Notes under the pieces: generated by a model
Databases searched by the model: none
Told to the model about the DNA's origin: nothing
Seen by the model: only the letters and a program-made list of their open reading frames with translations
In this document: piece after piece, positions 1-26,024 of the stretch
Position numbering within the stretch: position 1 is the stretch's first letter
Layout: each line of letters opens with the position of its first letter
Position numbers and translations under genes: made by a program
NCBI GenBank assembly: GCA_964020155.1
Contig: OZ026556.1
Span: 3,468,501-3,532,500, forward strand
Direction: 5' to 3'
DNA length: 64,000 nucleotides
Origin: Chondrilla cf. caribensis
Lineage: Eukaryota > Porifera > Demospongiae > Chondrillida > Chondrillidae

Positions 1-1141
1 CATTTGAGCAATGCAGATGGCAGCATAATCATGGATATGCTGATATCGCGATCTAAAATTGCCGGAATGAGGACTCTACCTTGTAACTGCCGTTGCACCA
101 GGTACAGCAACACCCTCAATCTCCACTCCGCTGTCACCTTCATTCTCAAGTGCTACAAGGAGGGTGTTGACCCTGACAAGTTAAAGTCAATCCTGAGGCA
201 TCTCTGTCGCCATGTGTACTCTAGCGATGAGGTGCAGTGGAAGGAATCGCAGTCGATGCCATCAACACCACACCAACTTCAGGACTGGTGGTGCGTGTTG
301 TGCAGTATGGATCGAGAAGATGTTGACAACCTGTTAATGGCCGTGTGCATGTTCGGTGATGAAGACCAAGCTGCCATTCTCCTCCCGTGGTGCCCGGAAA
401 ACGCTCTCTTGAGAGAAAACGAAAAAGGTCAAACTGCCCTTGAGTACGTGGTGAAGAGGAAGCAAGCAAAACTTCTGAAGTTTTTGTTTGAAGACTCTCA
501 AGTCGTTGGGGAATGTGACTATGCAAAATTGCTGCCTCTATGCTGTGCAGATCTTCGGGCTATGTGAGTCCAGTAGCACATTCTACATGCGTATCTGTAT
601 GTGTTTGTGTGAATATAATAGTATAATTTATGTATATCTACATACAGTATGTATGTGTGGGTCCCAGTAGCATGTTCCATACATAATATGTATGTATATA
701 TGTAAGCACATGAGTAAATAAATAGTGTATTGTATGTATGTACATATATATGTATATGTATATGTATATGTACCTATGTATAAGTGAGTCATACTACAAT
801 ACGTGCATTTACTGTATGTAGTGTGCATTCCATGTTCTTGATACAGGTATTCTAACTGTGATATTCAGTACAAACATAGTATTACTGTATAAGTATGTTC
901 TATTGTATACCAATGGCTACCAGTGATGCTTGATGTTCTTGACCCATGCAGTCCTGGCAATGTGGTTTCCAGGCGACATCCCAACAAGAAAGTAGCCAAA
1001 CTCGAACCATATGTGACTTTGAATAAGGATTACAAGCAAAGAAAGCTTGAAGTTTTGGAAATGTTGTTGGAAAGGTGTGTTTGTGTGTTGTGTGTGTGCG
1101 TGCGTGTGTGTGTGCGTGCGTGTGTGTGTGCGTGTGTGTGT

Positions 1142-1212
<71 letters not shown>

Positions 1213-1239
1213 TGTGTGTGTGTGTGTGTGTCTGTGTGT

Positions 1240-1295
<56 letters not shown>

Positions 1296-1323
1296 TGTGT
1301 GTCTGTGTGTCTGTGTGTCTGTA

Positions 1324-1369
<46 letters not shown>

Positions 1370-3241
1370 GTGTGTGTGTGTAGTGTGTGTGTGTTGTGTG
1401 TGTGTTGTGTGTGTGGGGAGGGGTGGTCCGTGCTTGTATCCGTATATGCACATACATCTTTACATTCAACTCTTTCTCTGTCTCCTCTTTGCAGAGCTCA
1501 ACAATCATCATCTTCCATTGATTTATCCAATTCATTGTCTACAGCTTGTACCTATGGTTGGTGGGAAGGCGTGTCCAGGATATTTGAATGCGGGGCAAAC
1601 CCATGTGCCTCATACACTGGCAGAAAGCACATCAAGAGGTGAGAGTGGGTAGTTCAGCATTGTACTTGCATACATGGTGTTGGTCTCTCTGTACAGACAC
1701 AAAATGGTGAATTGTATGGACAATATATGTAGCCACCTTCCACAAACTTGAATGGATTACCTGTTACTGTCACACTGCTGTAAGAATTTTATTTCAGCAG
1801 AATATCTTACTATTCATGTGGTCAATGTTGGGAGGGGAAGGCATTTGGGTTAACTATAATCTTACATTCATAAGAATTTTTTAGCAGGCCCAGATGTATT
1901 TGATTGTTTCTTTATTTGTGCTGACACGTGTGTGTTAGTGTACAGTACAAATGTGTATGTATGTATGTCTGTACTATTTGTGTGTACTATACAATTCATG
2001 TCACTTAGAACTATTGACATACTACACGTCACTTATGGTCATTTCTGCTGTTTATGTCACGACTATTTGTACAAGATGTAACAAGAGTTTGTACAGTATG
2101 CCACAGCTATTTTACAACAGGTCACTCAAATTTGTAAGTATGTCACTACTATTTGCACATTGTGTCACTGCTACTTGTACAGTGTAGTATTATCCATCTC
2201 ATCCTTTCTCTCTTGTTCAGGTATGTCTTCCTGGAGGTGTTGACCAGCACGAACCTTGACCTCTTCTGCAGAATGCTTCACTCTGCAGTGGAGGTCCTCG
2301 GTCAAGACTGTTACCAACCAGATGAAGAAGCTGACATTGTGTGTGCTATCGTCAGCTACCTCCCAATGATGTTCGGCCGTGGACTGTATTCCGAGGTGCA
2401 GTTTATCTTGGAAAATGTGCGTGGAGTGGGTGATGCATTGTGGCCGGGGTCTCACCCGATGGCTTGCAGACTAGCGGCACTCTACAGATTCAATGATATC
2501 GAGTGTCCTTTATTTCCCCTACCGTCCAGTATTGGAGAACATCATCTGAAAGTCATTGCCAAATATGGCCTATCAGATTGTCTCCGAGCTGCTCTTCGCT
2601 CAACAGATGTCCCCGAAGATGTTTTCTACTCGGACCTCATCCATTGGGCAGCATCCAGTGGGGATTACAGCACTCTGGAGGCTGTGTATGAGTGTCTGGA
2701 GTCCTACCATTGCAGACTGGTGGAGGAATGTGAGAGCTCTCAGGCTAGCAGGGCTGTGAGTGCACCATGGACTGACAGCGAATCCTTGTTCTGGTCGACA
2801 GCTCTTTTCTCTGCAGCATCTTGTGACCACCAGACGCTGGCCATCAAAGCCATTGACAAGATTGTCAGCTCTCCCTCAAGAAAGAAGAGTCTCACACAGA
2901 TCCGCAACAACTCCCTGACTGTCCTCCATTGGGCTTGCTACTGGGGTATGTCCGAGCTGCTGTCTACTACAGAAGGTCTCACACACGAGAACTTTGTGGA
3001 TGCTTATCATGGGCCACTCACCCCCTTGGACTGTGCCATAGGAACTGCCAACCTCAGACACATTGCAGACTTTATCACTAGGAAGAAAAGGAGTAGATCA
3101 CGTGATCGATCGAGAAGGAGTCGGAGTAGATCACGTGATCAATCAAGAAGAAGTTGGAGTAGATCACGTGATCGATGGAGAAGGAGTCGGAGTAGATCAC
3201 GTGATCGATCTAGGAAGGCTCGAAGCAGATCAGAAAGCTAA
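1..3241 (+). CDS. Partial duplicate of ankyrin/HECT-ligase gene ending in RS-rich tail (chimeric)
   Basis: Four exons are readable: before 1-563, 952-1074, 1495-1638 and 2221-3241. All junctions are GT-AG and keep the same phases as the full gene downstream (8203-11214). The protein is nearly identical to that copy over all four exons, with no internal stop or frameshift. Both copies read through the isolated ankyrin motif in the 1495-1638 exon and the LHWACYWG ankyrin-like motif near 2925. At about 3080, just after a Phe-Ile-Thr, the two copies part. The downstream copy continues into the ligase; this one enters about 53 codons of Arg/Ser dipeptides (RSRSRDRSRR-type) and stops at 3239-3241. 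The 5' end lies outside the window. It lacks the filamin and HECT parts, so it cannot be a ligase. It may be an expressed chimera or a young pseudogene; intact frames mildly favour the first. Confidence 0.75.
1075..1420. repeat. (TG)n microsatellite, intron of duplicate copy A
   Basis: About 340 bp of interrupted TG repeat starting directly at the donor GT of the 952-1074 exon. It is more than twice as long as the corresponding tract at 9256-9400. Confidence 0.95.
3081..3241 (+). CDS. RS-domain segment, likely captured from an SR splicing-factor gene
   Basis: A 33-bp unit repeats four times and encodes an 11-residue Arg/Ser/Asp repeat typical of SR-protein tails. RS domains in SR proteins mediate splicing-factor contacts and nuclear speckle targeting (family knowledge). 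The segment begins right after a CACTAG, which could be the old 3' splice site of the donor gene. About 240 bp downstream, after another TAG (3477-3479), the sequence reads as a further short Arg/Ser run ending in TGA, which looks like a leftover terminal RS exon. No RNA-recognition motif is present in the window, so only the tail was captured. Confidence 0.6.
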
Positions 3242-3479
3242 AGGTTATACCATGAGGATGGTCCTGAAGCACATTCAGACTTATACTTGCATGTGTGTGC
3301 ATATATGGTACATTTGTACATCTGTACATTTTCTGTACACTTTCTGGCTTGAGTGCTAGTGTGTACATCCAGATAAGTACCTTTATCAGTGTGTATGTGC
3401 ATTCTTAGTCTCTTTAATGTGGTGTAGTCCTTTCAATATCAACTTTCAATTTCTGCTGTGTTGTGTTTTCCCTCTAGGC

Positions 3480-3510
3480 ATCACAGAAGCAGAAGTAGAA
3501 GCTGACTGAA
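3480..3510 (+). other. Possible leftover terminal exon of an SR-type gene
   Basis: After a pyrimidine-rich stretch (ttttccctctag) comes a short open run encoding His-His-Arg-Ser-Arg-Ser-Arg-Ser and a stop. Its composition matches the RS tail upstream. A matching donor is uncertain: the best one near 3250 lies after the in-frame TAA. It may be a 3'UTR exon now. Confidence 0.3.
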
Positions 3511-4295
3511 AAGGACATTTACATCCGTAGAGCGTTATACTGTGGTACCCGTTTGACACTGTAATAAGTAGTAGTGAACAAAGTTCAGAACCTCGCAAAT
3601 GCTAGGCATAAAACCATAGATAGATCTTGCATATCAAGATCTATGATATGACGTAATTCAGTGACATCATCTAAAAATGTCTTCCAAAATGGACGTCATG
3701 ATGGCCGACCATTTGTTGTCCCGAACGACGGATTGGCGAACCCTGCTGTTCGGCGAAGGAAATCGAAAAATCGTTGTGCAAAAAAGTTGAAAATTGGTTT
3801 TCGAATTGTCTTAAGGTATTTAGTACGGATGTACATGTAGTCCGAAATTTGTCGACAGGAGGAATCGAAAAGTAAGTGCTCTTTTAACGGATCGTGTGTG
3901 AACCACAGGCAACCTTTGTCTAAGTTTGCCATTTCAACATATGTTGCGACGGTGCCCCATTACCGTCGGTGGGACGACTTACTGCTGAACGCTTCGTTCG
4001 ACGAACGATTTGCGTTCAAAGAAACCAAAAAGTGACCTAAATCAAACAGTATTGGCGGACACCGCAATTAAGAGCGTGGGCGACTCGATCGGACTCCGCT
4101 AACGAACGGAAACAACTAGTTCAGACAGAGTCTGCTGGGTCTCGCGAAAGGGAGCTGAAAATATATGTACCGGAGATTAATGTTCATAAATTTATTTGAA
4201 ATGCCTAGTAGGTTGGGTTAGGTATACTATTTAGAGTGGCCTCCACAGTCTATAAATAAGTTTACCTATCCTACTATGGCTACATTCACAAGTAA
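3511..4295. other. Spacer without recognisable gene
   Basis: This stretch is richer in CpG than its surroundings between about 3650 and 4150. It contains a perfect 10-bp stem hairpin (3620-3629 with 3635-3644, 5-nt loop). Short open frames exist on both strands (plus 3677-3787, minus 3932-3696), but neither shows family resemblance or clear splice sites. A promoter or first exon is possible and not demonstrable here. Confidence 0.4.
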
Positions 4296-4556
4296 AATTA
4301 CATCTCTCTTCTAACCGATCTTGAGGCAGCAGGCTTCTCTGCAAACTTGGACACCCTAGAAATTGGTTCCCTTGGCCATTTTACTAAAGAAGCAATTACC
4401 ACCTTCCATACCATCCTCAAGACACAGAACAGACGATCAACTGCAAACCTCCTACACAAACTGAGCAAGATTGCCGTCGCATGCTCAGCTCACATTTTCC
4501 AAGCAAGATATAGCACTGATTGGAACTCAAATACACCTTTAATACATACCCAATAA
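4296..4556 (+). mobile_element. C-terminal fragment of a non-LTR retroelement polyprotein
   Basis: An open frame ending at 4556 contains the motif LEIGSLGHF followed by a run ending with a helical ACSAHIFQAR segment. This Leu-Glu-Ile/Val-Gly-Ser-x-Gly-His-Phe motif is one I associate with the extreme C-terminus of reverse-transcriptase ORFs in animal retroelements. No RT, endonuclease or 5' part is present, as expected for a 5'-truncated copy. It is followed by an AT-rich region with T tracts (4584-4615). Assignment rests on motif memory, not on a search. Confidence 0.5.
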
Positions 4557-4583
4557 TTGTTAATAATGCTTTATTTATTATTT

Positions 4584-4615
4584 ATCTTTTTTTTTCTTTT
4601 TTTCTTTTTTTTTGT
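4584..4615. repeat. T-rich homopolymer tract
   Basis: Three runs of seven to nine T separated by single C. It follows the retroelement fragment by about 30 bp. Confidence 0.8.
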
Positions 4616-4896
4616 TTCTCATATCACTTTACTTGCCAGGCATCCCTTTCAGTTAAATGCTGATTTGGTTTACGTCTGTGTCCGAGTTTCTTTTCTTTTA
4701 ACATGCCTCATGTATGTATCTGCATGGTGTATGTTTTTGTCATAATTATGACGTATTTCCCCCTAGGAAGCGTAGGCGGGCTTGACTACGTAATTAAAAG
4801 CCGGAGAGCGTTATGACGGTCCCGGTCACTTAATAACAGCCCCACTTGCTGCAATAATGTACAGTGTCGATTCGCTTACGTACTGTACGTACAGTA

Positions 4897-5067
4897 CTAG
4901 TGTGGGATTCTGATATCAATGTTCATTTGAGTTGAGCCAACCCCGTCAATCTTGCTCTCGGTCTGGAAGCTGATAGCGGTGAGTGAGTCCTCGTGAAGGA
5001 AGACCCCTCCTACCTTCACTGAGTTGACCTCCCATTGCCCTGTGTCCTCAAAGATAGGTTTATGTAT
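4897..5067 (-). CDS. Orphan coding-like terminal exon, product unknown
   Basis: On the minus strand, after a TAG at 5070-5068, an open frame of about 56 codons runs to a TAG at 4899-4897. Its composition looks like a folded protein: balanced charged and hydrophobic residues, with stretches such as GQWEVNSVKVGG and SLTAISFQTESK. I do not recognise the family. A possible further exon lies near 5385-5325 on the same strand (reads TVSVETEDCSEW, then a GT). No start, promoter or poly(A) signal could be tied to it. It could be a relic. Confidence 0.35.
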   Translation of the reverse strand: MHKPIFEDTGQWEVNSVKVGGVFLHEDSLTAISFQTESKIDGVGSTQMNIDIRIPH

Positions 5068-5697
5068 CTACTTTGTCCTTGGCTTACAGTTCGAGTAGAT
5101 GGGCAGACCATTCGTCCTAAACAGAGTACTCTTGGAAACACTTGCATGAAAAGTTGCGGCATTGTGTAGTACCTCAGTTGGAATACACCCTGTGTACAGG
5201 TCGATTCAGACATACAGTATACGTGTCCTTGACCTCGCTACAAGCCCCATTGATGCTAACATCTTATCGCGTCTTTAACGAATACATTAGCTCATTTGTT
5301 CACCCCTCATTCGAAATTAATTACCTATCCACTCGGAGCAATCTTCTGTCTCAACGCTAACCGTTCGATTTAACATTAGATGCTTTTCGATCATTATATT
5401 ATTGAATTCCAACCCTCCTCCAGGTTTCCACGTAACGTAACACTCGAAGCTAAGGGGCCACACTATCCAGTACACATCCTTAGATACATTCGCGTGCTTG
5501 TAGCAGCATCCCTACGACCTTTTCAACTCGAGTTACTTGTTTCTGCACACAAATTTATCTATGTATGTACATGTAAACATAGTAATGAGTTGGACGATCT
5601 ACCAAAGTCATTACTCTACCACATTATCTTCAGGAATGGTGACAAATTAATGTGAATTCACTATATAATATATGTACATGTGTTGCCTGTTGTAGTC
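5068..5697. other. Spacer upstream of the ligase gene, no clear gene
   Basis: A plus-strand open frame spans 5380-5655 without family resemblance or convincing splice context. The region may hold the ligase gene's promoter or 5' untranslated exon, since the first coding exon is preceded by a good 3' splice site at 5921-5922. Confidence 0.35.
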
Positions 5698-5817
5698 CTA
5701 GTCTCGTGTAGCCCAGACCCATTCTCACCTCCAACATTGAAATTGGAACTTTGTACTGGCAGGGAAGTCTCAGGTTTGAAATCGAAGTGAAGATGGGTCT
5801 GGGCTATGCGAGACTAG
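5698..5817. mobile_element. 120-bp MITE with 25-bp terminal inverted repeats
   Basis: The left end (5698-5722, CTAGTCTCGTGTAGCCCAGA...) and right end (5793-5817) are reverse complements over 25 bp with two mismatches. There is no coding capacity. The size and structure fit a miniature inverted-repeat transposable element. The superfamily is not clear; a CTAG or TA target is possible at the tips. Confidence 0.75.
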
Positions 5818-5925
5818 TATAAACCTGTTATTCACTCTGTGTCATTTAGTTGACGTGCCTTTCAAGCTTGATATTGTCCATGCACAAAGCTACTGAATAC
5901 TCTGTGTTTCTCTGTCTTGCAGAGT

Positions 5926-20795
<14,870 letters not shown>

Positions 20796-20992
20796 TATAC
20801 AAGTTCTACATATGCTAAAATACGAAGTTATGCGAATTCTAGTGCATACCTAAGCAGATTAGTATACTATTACGTATGTGTGTATAGCGCAGGTAGGAGG
20901 ATGATCTTTGTTTTTTATATTGATTATTATGTAGATGGTTAGACATTAATTTATACATTAAAGTATTGATTGACAGTGTATATAACAATAAT

Positions 20993-20998
20993 AATAAA
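20993..20998 (+). terminator. Poly(A) signal of the ligase gene
   Basis: AATAAA 198 bp after the stop codon, within ataataataaaaaag. It is the first canonical signal downstream of the stop. Confidence 0.55.
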
Positions 20999-21023
20999 AA
21001 AGTTCAACAAAATTGTAGTTAAA

Positions 21024-21047
21024 ATGGCGTCCGAAGGCTTAGAATGA
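21024..21047 (+). promoter_or_regulatory. Upstream ORF / YY1-like ATGGCG motif at WDR45B 5' end
   Basis: AAAATGGCGTCC opens a 7-codon frame ending TGA, 33 bp before the WDR45B start codon. The ATGGCG core resembles the YY1-type motif often found at animal transcription start regions, and the same context starts the open frames at 59583 and 61623. Whether this is a start-site motif, a uORF, or both is inference. Confidence 0.4.
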
Positions 21048-21079
21048 ACATGATTCCTGCGTAGTGTGTTACAGCGATA

Positions 21080-24000
21080 ATGAGCGGTGTAATAACTCGT
21101 GGATCAAGTAGTCCTTCGCCGAATGGTTTGATATTTGCTGGTTGGAATCAAGACCACGGTGAGCTTTCCAGGTCATCCCAGCCGCATGTTTGTGACTGAT
21201 TCATCGGTCATGTCCCACCCATCGCAATGTATGTGTATGACACACGCACAGTCTTGTCAGGTGTACTTTTGGGTACGCGGGACGTTCAACTTTGACCGCG
21301 AAAACAACACTTTCTCATTTTGTGGACAAACTGAATTGAAATATCGTCCGTTTCGTTTGGGTATGCCTAGCTTATGTCATGGGTGTACACGAATTGGTCT
21401 ATGTACCTTTGTGACCTAATACACGGGCGCAAGTGTTCTGATTAAATCCATTTCAAGTGTTGGTAGTCTGAGCAAGCTCTGCTGGTTCATTGAGCTTAAC
21501 CCATAAAGGATAACATCACTGCTCGCCTAACGTCCGCTTTAATTGTTAACAATTGATTTGGTCCATGTTGTTTATGTATTTGTGAGCTAAAAAGACTTAA
21601 GAATGTGTCGGGTGGGGTGGGTGGTGGGTTGCATGTCAGGGGGTGGGGCTACATGTCAGAAGCGAGCCTGCACGTTAGGGGTACACAAGGCTGCACATAT
21701 GGGGGCGAACCTACATGTTCTAATGTGTACCTACATACATTTGTACGAATTACAGTCCAACTTACTTGGAATTACCTCAAAAGGTACATTGATTTTGTAC
21801 TTTTCATTAGAAATACATACTAACAGTACTGGTCAACAATATATGTAGTACAGTGGAACGTCTACTAAAGGACATTCTGAATAAAGAACCCCATAGAAAT
21901 TACCCCCCCCCCCTACAAAGGACACTTTCTAAGGCACAAAAGATGGACTTTCTCATAGTGTTAGTACATTACATTACATACTTCAGAAGGATAGACAACC
22001 TCTCTACAGTGGACAAATTACCTGGTCCCAATGCATCCTTTACGGAGAGGTTCCGCTGTACTGTAGATGTACACAAGCTGGGAACGGACTGGAGTGTATG
22101 TGTTAACTGGAGTGAGTAGTGTTGGAGTGCTCTCAAGGCAAGTTGCACTGGACACTCAGAATCACACAGCCCCTGCAGCGTGGCTGTGTAGGTGGGGTCC
22201 CACGCCCTTTATTCTGTAATTCACGTAGTATCGTGGATGGTGCTCGCAGGTAGATTTCTGTTCAGTTCAAGGCATGTTCACCTACATACTTTAGGTATCA
22301 AGAATATTTGAATAGGGATTTTGGGCGGCAATGTTTCCACCTGTCGTTGGGAAAACTTTTTGTATTCAGGAGCTTGATAAACACCAACTGGTGAAAAGAA
22401 CAGATGGAGAACACTCTTCCCCAGACTGCGTTTCTCAGCGCTCCTGAATCCAAACAGATTTTATCAAGAATATGTATGTACTAATGTGAAAGTATATACA
22501 TTTACGTATATATAATAATACTAATATCCTCTTTGAGGTGCTATGGACCTTGTGGTGACATGCAGTTGTTAGGAGTTCTACCACTTTTGGCATTTATTGG
22601 TTTTTGCAGGATGCTTTGCCTGTGGCATGGAGAGTGGTTTCAGAATCTACAACACTGACCCTCTGAAGGAGAAGGAGAGACAAGGTTGGCCTACACAGGG
22701 TGGTCACTTCTTGAATGAGGTGTTCATGGCACCCCACAATGATCTGTCCCTCCCACTACAATATCCTATTTCATTAATGATTGTACATTTACCCACATTT
22801 TGTACATGAATTATGTATATTGGGGATTCTAGTAACATCATGAGATTCCAACTATGTATGTTTGTGATGCCCTTGGTGGGCTGGGCTGTACCTTCACTGT
22901 GAGGTCGTACACTGCATTCTTTCTAGTTTGTGGTCCAGGATTGCCCCTACGTACCTCAATCCTCCGTTTGCTTGACTGTACGTCTTGGCTGGGTACACTC
23001 CACCTCATTGTCAGCTCACTACCACCCTCACTATCAGCCTCACTATTAGCCTCACTATCAGCCTCACTACCACCCTCACTATCAGCCTCACTGTTTATAG
23101 CTCACAGTTTTCCAACCTCACCATTATCAACATCACTATAAACATACCTGTCAGCATTGCCAGCCTCATTGTTTGCTACACTCCCAGTTTTCCCCTTCTT
23201 CACTGTCACCGTCAACATCACTGTCAGCATCACCGTCAGCATCACTGTCAGCATCACCGTCAGCATCACTGTCAGCATCACTGTCAGCCTCACTGTCAGC
23301 CTCACCGTCAGCATCACTGTCAGCCTCACTGTCAGCATCACTGTCAGCCTCACTGTCAGCATCACTGTCAGCCTCACTGTCAGCCTCACCAGGGTTTCTT
23401 TCAGGGAAGTGGTCAAATGGGAGCATGGAACAGTTGTGGAAAGGGATGTGCGAATACAACTTGAATAATCTGCCAATATAACTGCACAGGGAGGCTGAGA
23501 CCTTCCAGTAGAGGAGCCAAATCCCCTCCCCTCCCCAGAAGAAACCTTGACTGCTGTTTGTCCACCTCATTGCTGTCCTTGCACCTGTTTTTAAGCAATC
23601 ACTGTCACCCAACCTCGACTAACGGGTTGTCCCTGAAAGACCTACAACTGACGTGTTTTATCCTTCACAGTTTCATCATCGGGAGCTTTCCACATGTGTG
23701 TACACATGCTGTACTCAGGGTAGCACCCAACCTGGATGTGGTAGTACTTCCTTCATAATTAACTTTAGTGGTAGTGTATCATATACATATGTGTATCCTC
23801 ATGAATGTACATATGTATGTATCAGTATAGTAACACTTACTAGGTTATGTACATATACATATATATGTTTGTATATATGTACATATGTATGTGCATTCAC
23901 ATGTACGTAGATGTGTTAAATGTAGACACACATTGAACACATAAGACATACTGTTGTGTATTGCGCTAAATATGAGAAAACTCGCTCTAGCAACTGTGTT

Positions 24001-24317
24001 GTTAAGATCTCCTAGTTTGGAGTGGTAGTGTCCTAGTACAATCGCTGTCTGTGCATTTGATGATGTTTGAATAGATTGTCTGTGCATTTGATGACATTAC
24101 AGAGATTGTTCCTGTGGTATTCAGTGAGGTTATGGGGACCTTGTCTGGGTGTTTAGTGATGTAATTTGGAAGTCTGGCTTATGTCACTTGTTTTTGCCAC
24201 ATGGTGTAGACTTTGATGATGGTGGCTTGAGATATGTGGAGATGTTGTTCCGGTGTAATTATCTAGCACTGGTTGGAGGAGGTCCTAAGCCGAAGTTTCC
24301 TGCAGATCATGGTCAGT

Positions 24318-24379
<62 letters not shown>

Positions 24380-24942
24380 TGTGTGTGTGTGTGTGTTCTG
24401 TGTTTGTGTGTGTGTGGGAGGGTGTATTGTATGTATATTAATACATGTGTACGTATATTATACATATACTGTACATACGTACCAGTACAAAAAGGAATAC
24501 CATTATTATGGCCTTGTTACAGTACAAATCACGATATGCCTACTGTATTTCTATCTCTCTAGTGATTGTCTGGGACGATCTGAAGAAGAAGCCTGTAGTT
24601 GACCTTTCCTTTGATTCTGAAGTGAAGGCAGTTAAACTGAGGCGGGACAGGTATGTGCATATCAGTGTGCTGTGAAGCATAGGCTCCTGCAAACATGATG
24701 GTGTAATTACTGTATGGCAGTTAGTACATGTAGTACGTACGTATGTGTGCATACATACTGTGTACTTACAGTACACACGGTACGTGAGTTTTGAGATTGT
24801 AAGACTGATTATGAATAGGGATTGCTTTTGTCCTTTGTCATGCCTACTTGTGTGTATGTAAATAGATGCAAGCACATGTACAAACACATGTGTGCACACA
24901 CACACACATGTACAGACACACACAACCACACATACACACATG

Positions 24943-25031
<89 letters not shown>

Positions 25032-25971
25032 GTTCACACTTGGTTTTGTCTCACCCAGGATTGTGGCTGTTCTTCAACATTCTATTCGAGTCTACAATTT
25101 CACTCAGTCTCCAAGGGAACTGAGGAGGATTGACACTGGAGACAATCCCAGAGGTAAGCCTACTCTTCTCCTCAGTCTTGGACTGTGTACATATGCACAC
25201 AGGCAGTCACTCTACTCTGATCTGCTTCACAGCTCTGCATGCCATCTCAACCACTATAACAGATAGATACTGTACCTTGTAGAGGATTTCCTTTCACTGC
25301 ATGTTAACCTATGTATGTGTATACATGTGCAAATATATGTACGTACGTATATACAGTGCGTATTCATCTTATGAATAGATGTGTATGTACGTACATGTAG
25401 TTCTTACAGAGCCCACCTTAGTAGTAACGAGAACACTATTTCTTAGTCTCATGAATTTTTGTACTGTTCACTCCCTTACCTCAACTAATTGGCTTTTACT
25501 GATAAAAGAGTAAGCAGTTTAAGGACTACGTATAATTGAGTGTGTTACGGATGTGTTGCCTGTGTTCACAAGGAGGAACTTGAGATCAATGATCTTTGGC
25601 AAAGGCCTCACAATGGAATTCCCACCCACATGGATATTGCATCCATGTGGGGCTGGCCGACCAAATAGGATTGACTGTTGCTAACATATACTGTGGTAAC
25701 GATGCAAGAGGATCCTAATGGTGATACCTTACTGCATTATTGATATCTGATGAGTGTCTTATCTGTTTTAAACTGTTTGCACATTTCCAAGGTGACCTGT
25801 CCAGTTTTCACTTAGCGTGGGGATGACATGAGCATTTGTGTTTGTTATGGACTACATTCATCACCATGTGGGCTTGCTACATGTTCAGTATTGGACTATT
25901 GTGTGAAATTTATTGTACATATTATGTGTATTTAGGGTCCCATCATACAGTACATGACTTTGTATTCAGCC

Positions 25972-26024
<53 letters not shown>

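Noticed and set aside
900..1652. Long open frames of Cys-Val or Thr-His repeats across (TG)n tracts here and at 9104-9719, 17900-18214, 24840-25260, 27400-27860, 40000-40330, 43770-44120, 46950-47280, 62215-63025
   Set aside because: They are translations of dinucleotide repeats, open in several frames on both strands, with no flanking coding signal.
23102..23612. Asp/Ser/Ala/Glu-repeat frame resembling an acidic SD-repeat surface protein, and frames on the plus strand
   Set aside because: It is a 12-bp array inside a WDR45B intron; open in multiple frames on both strands.
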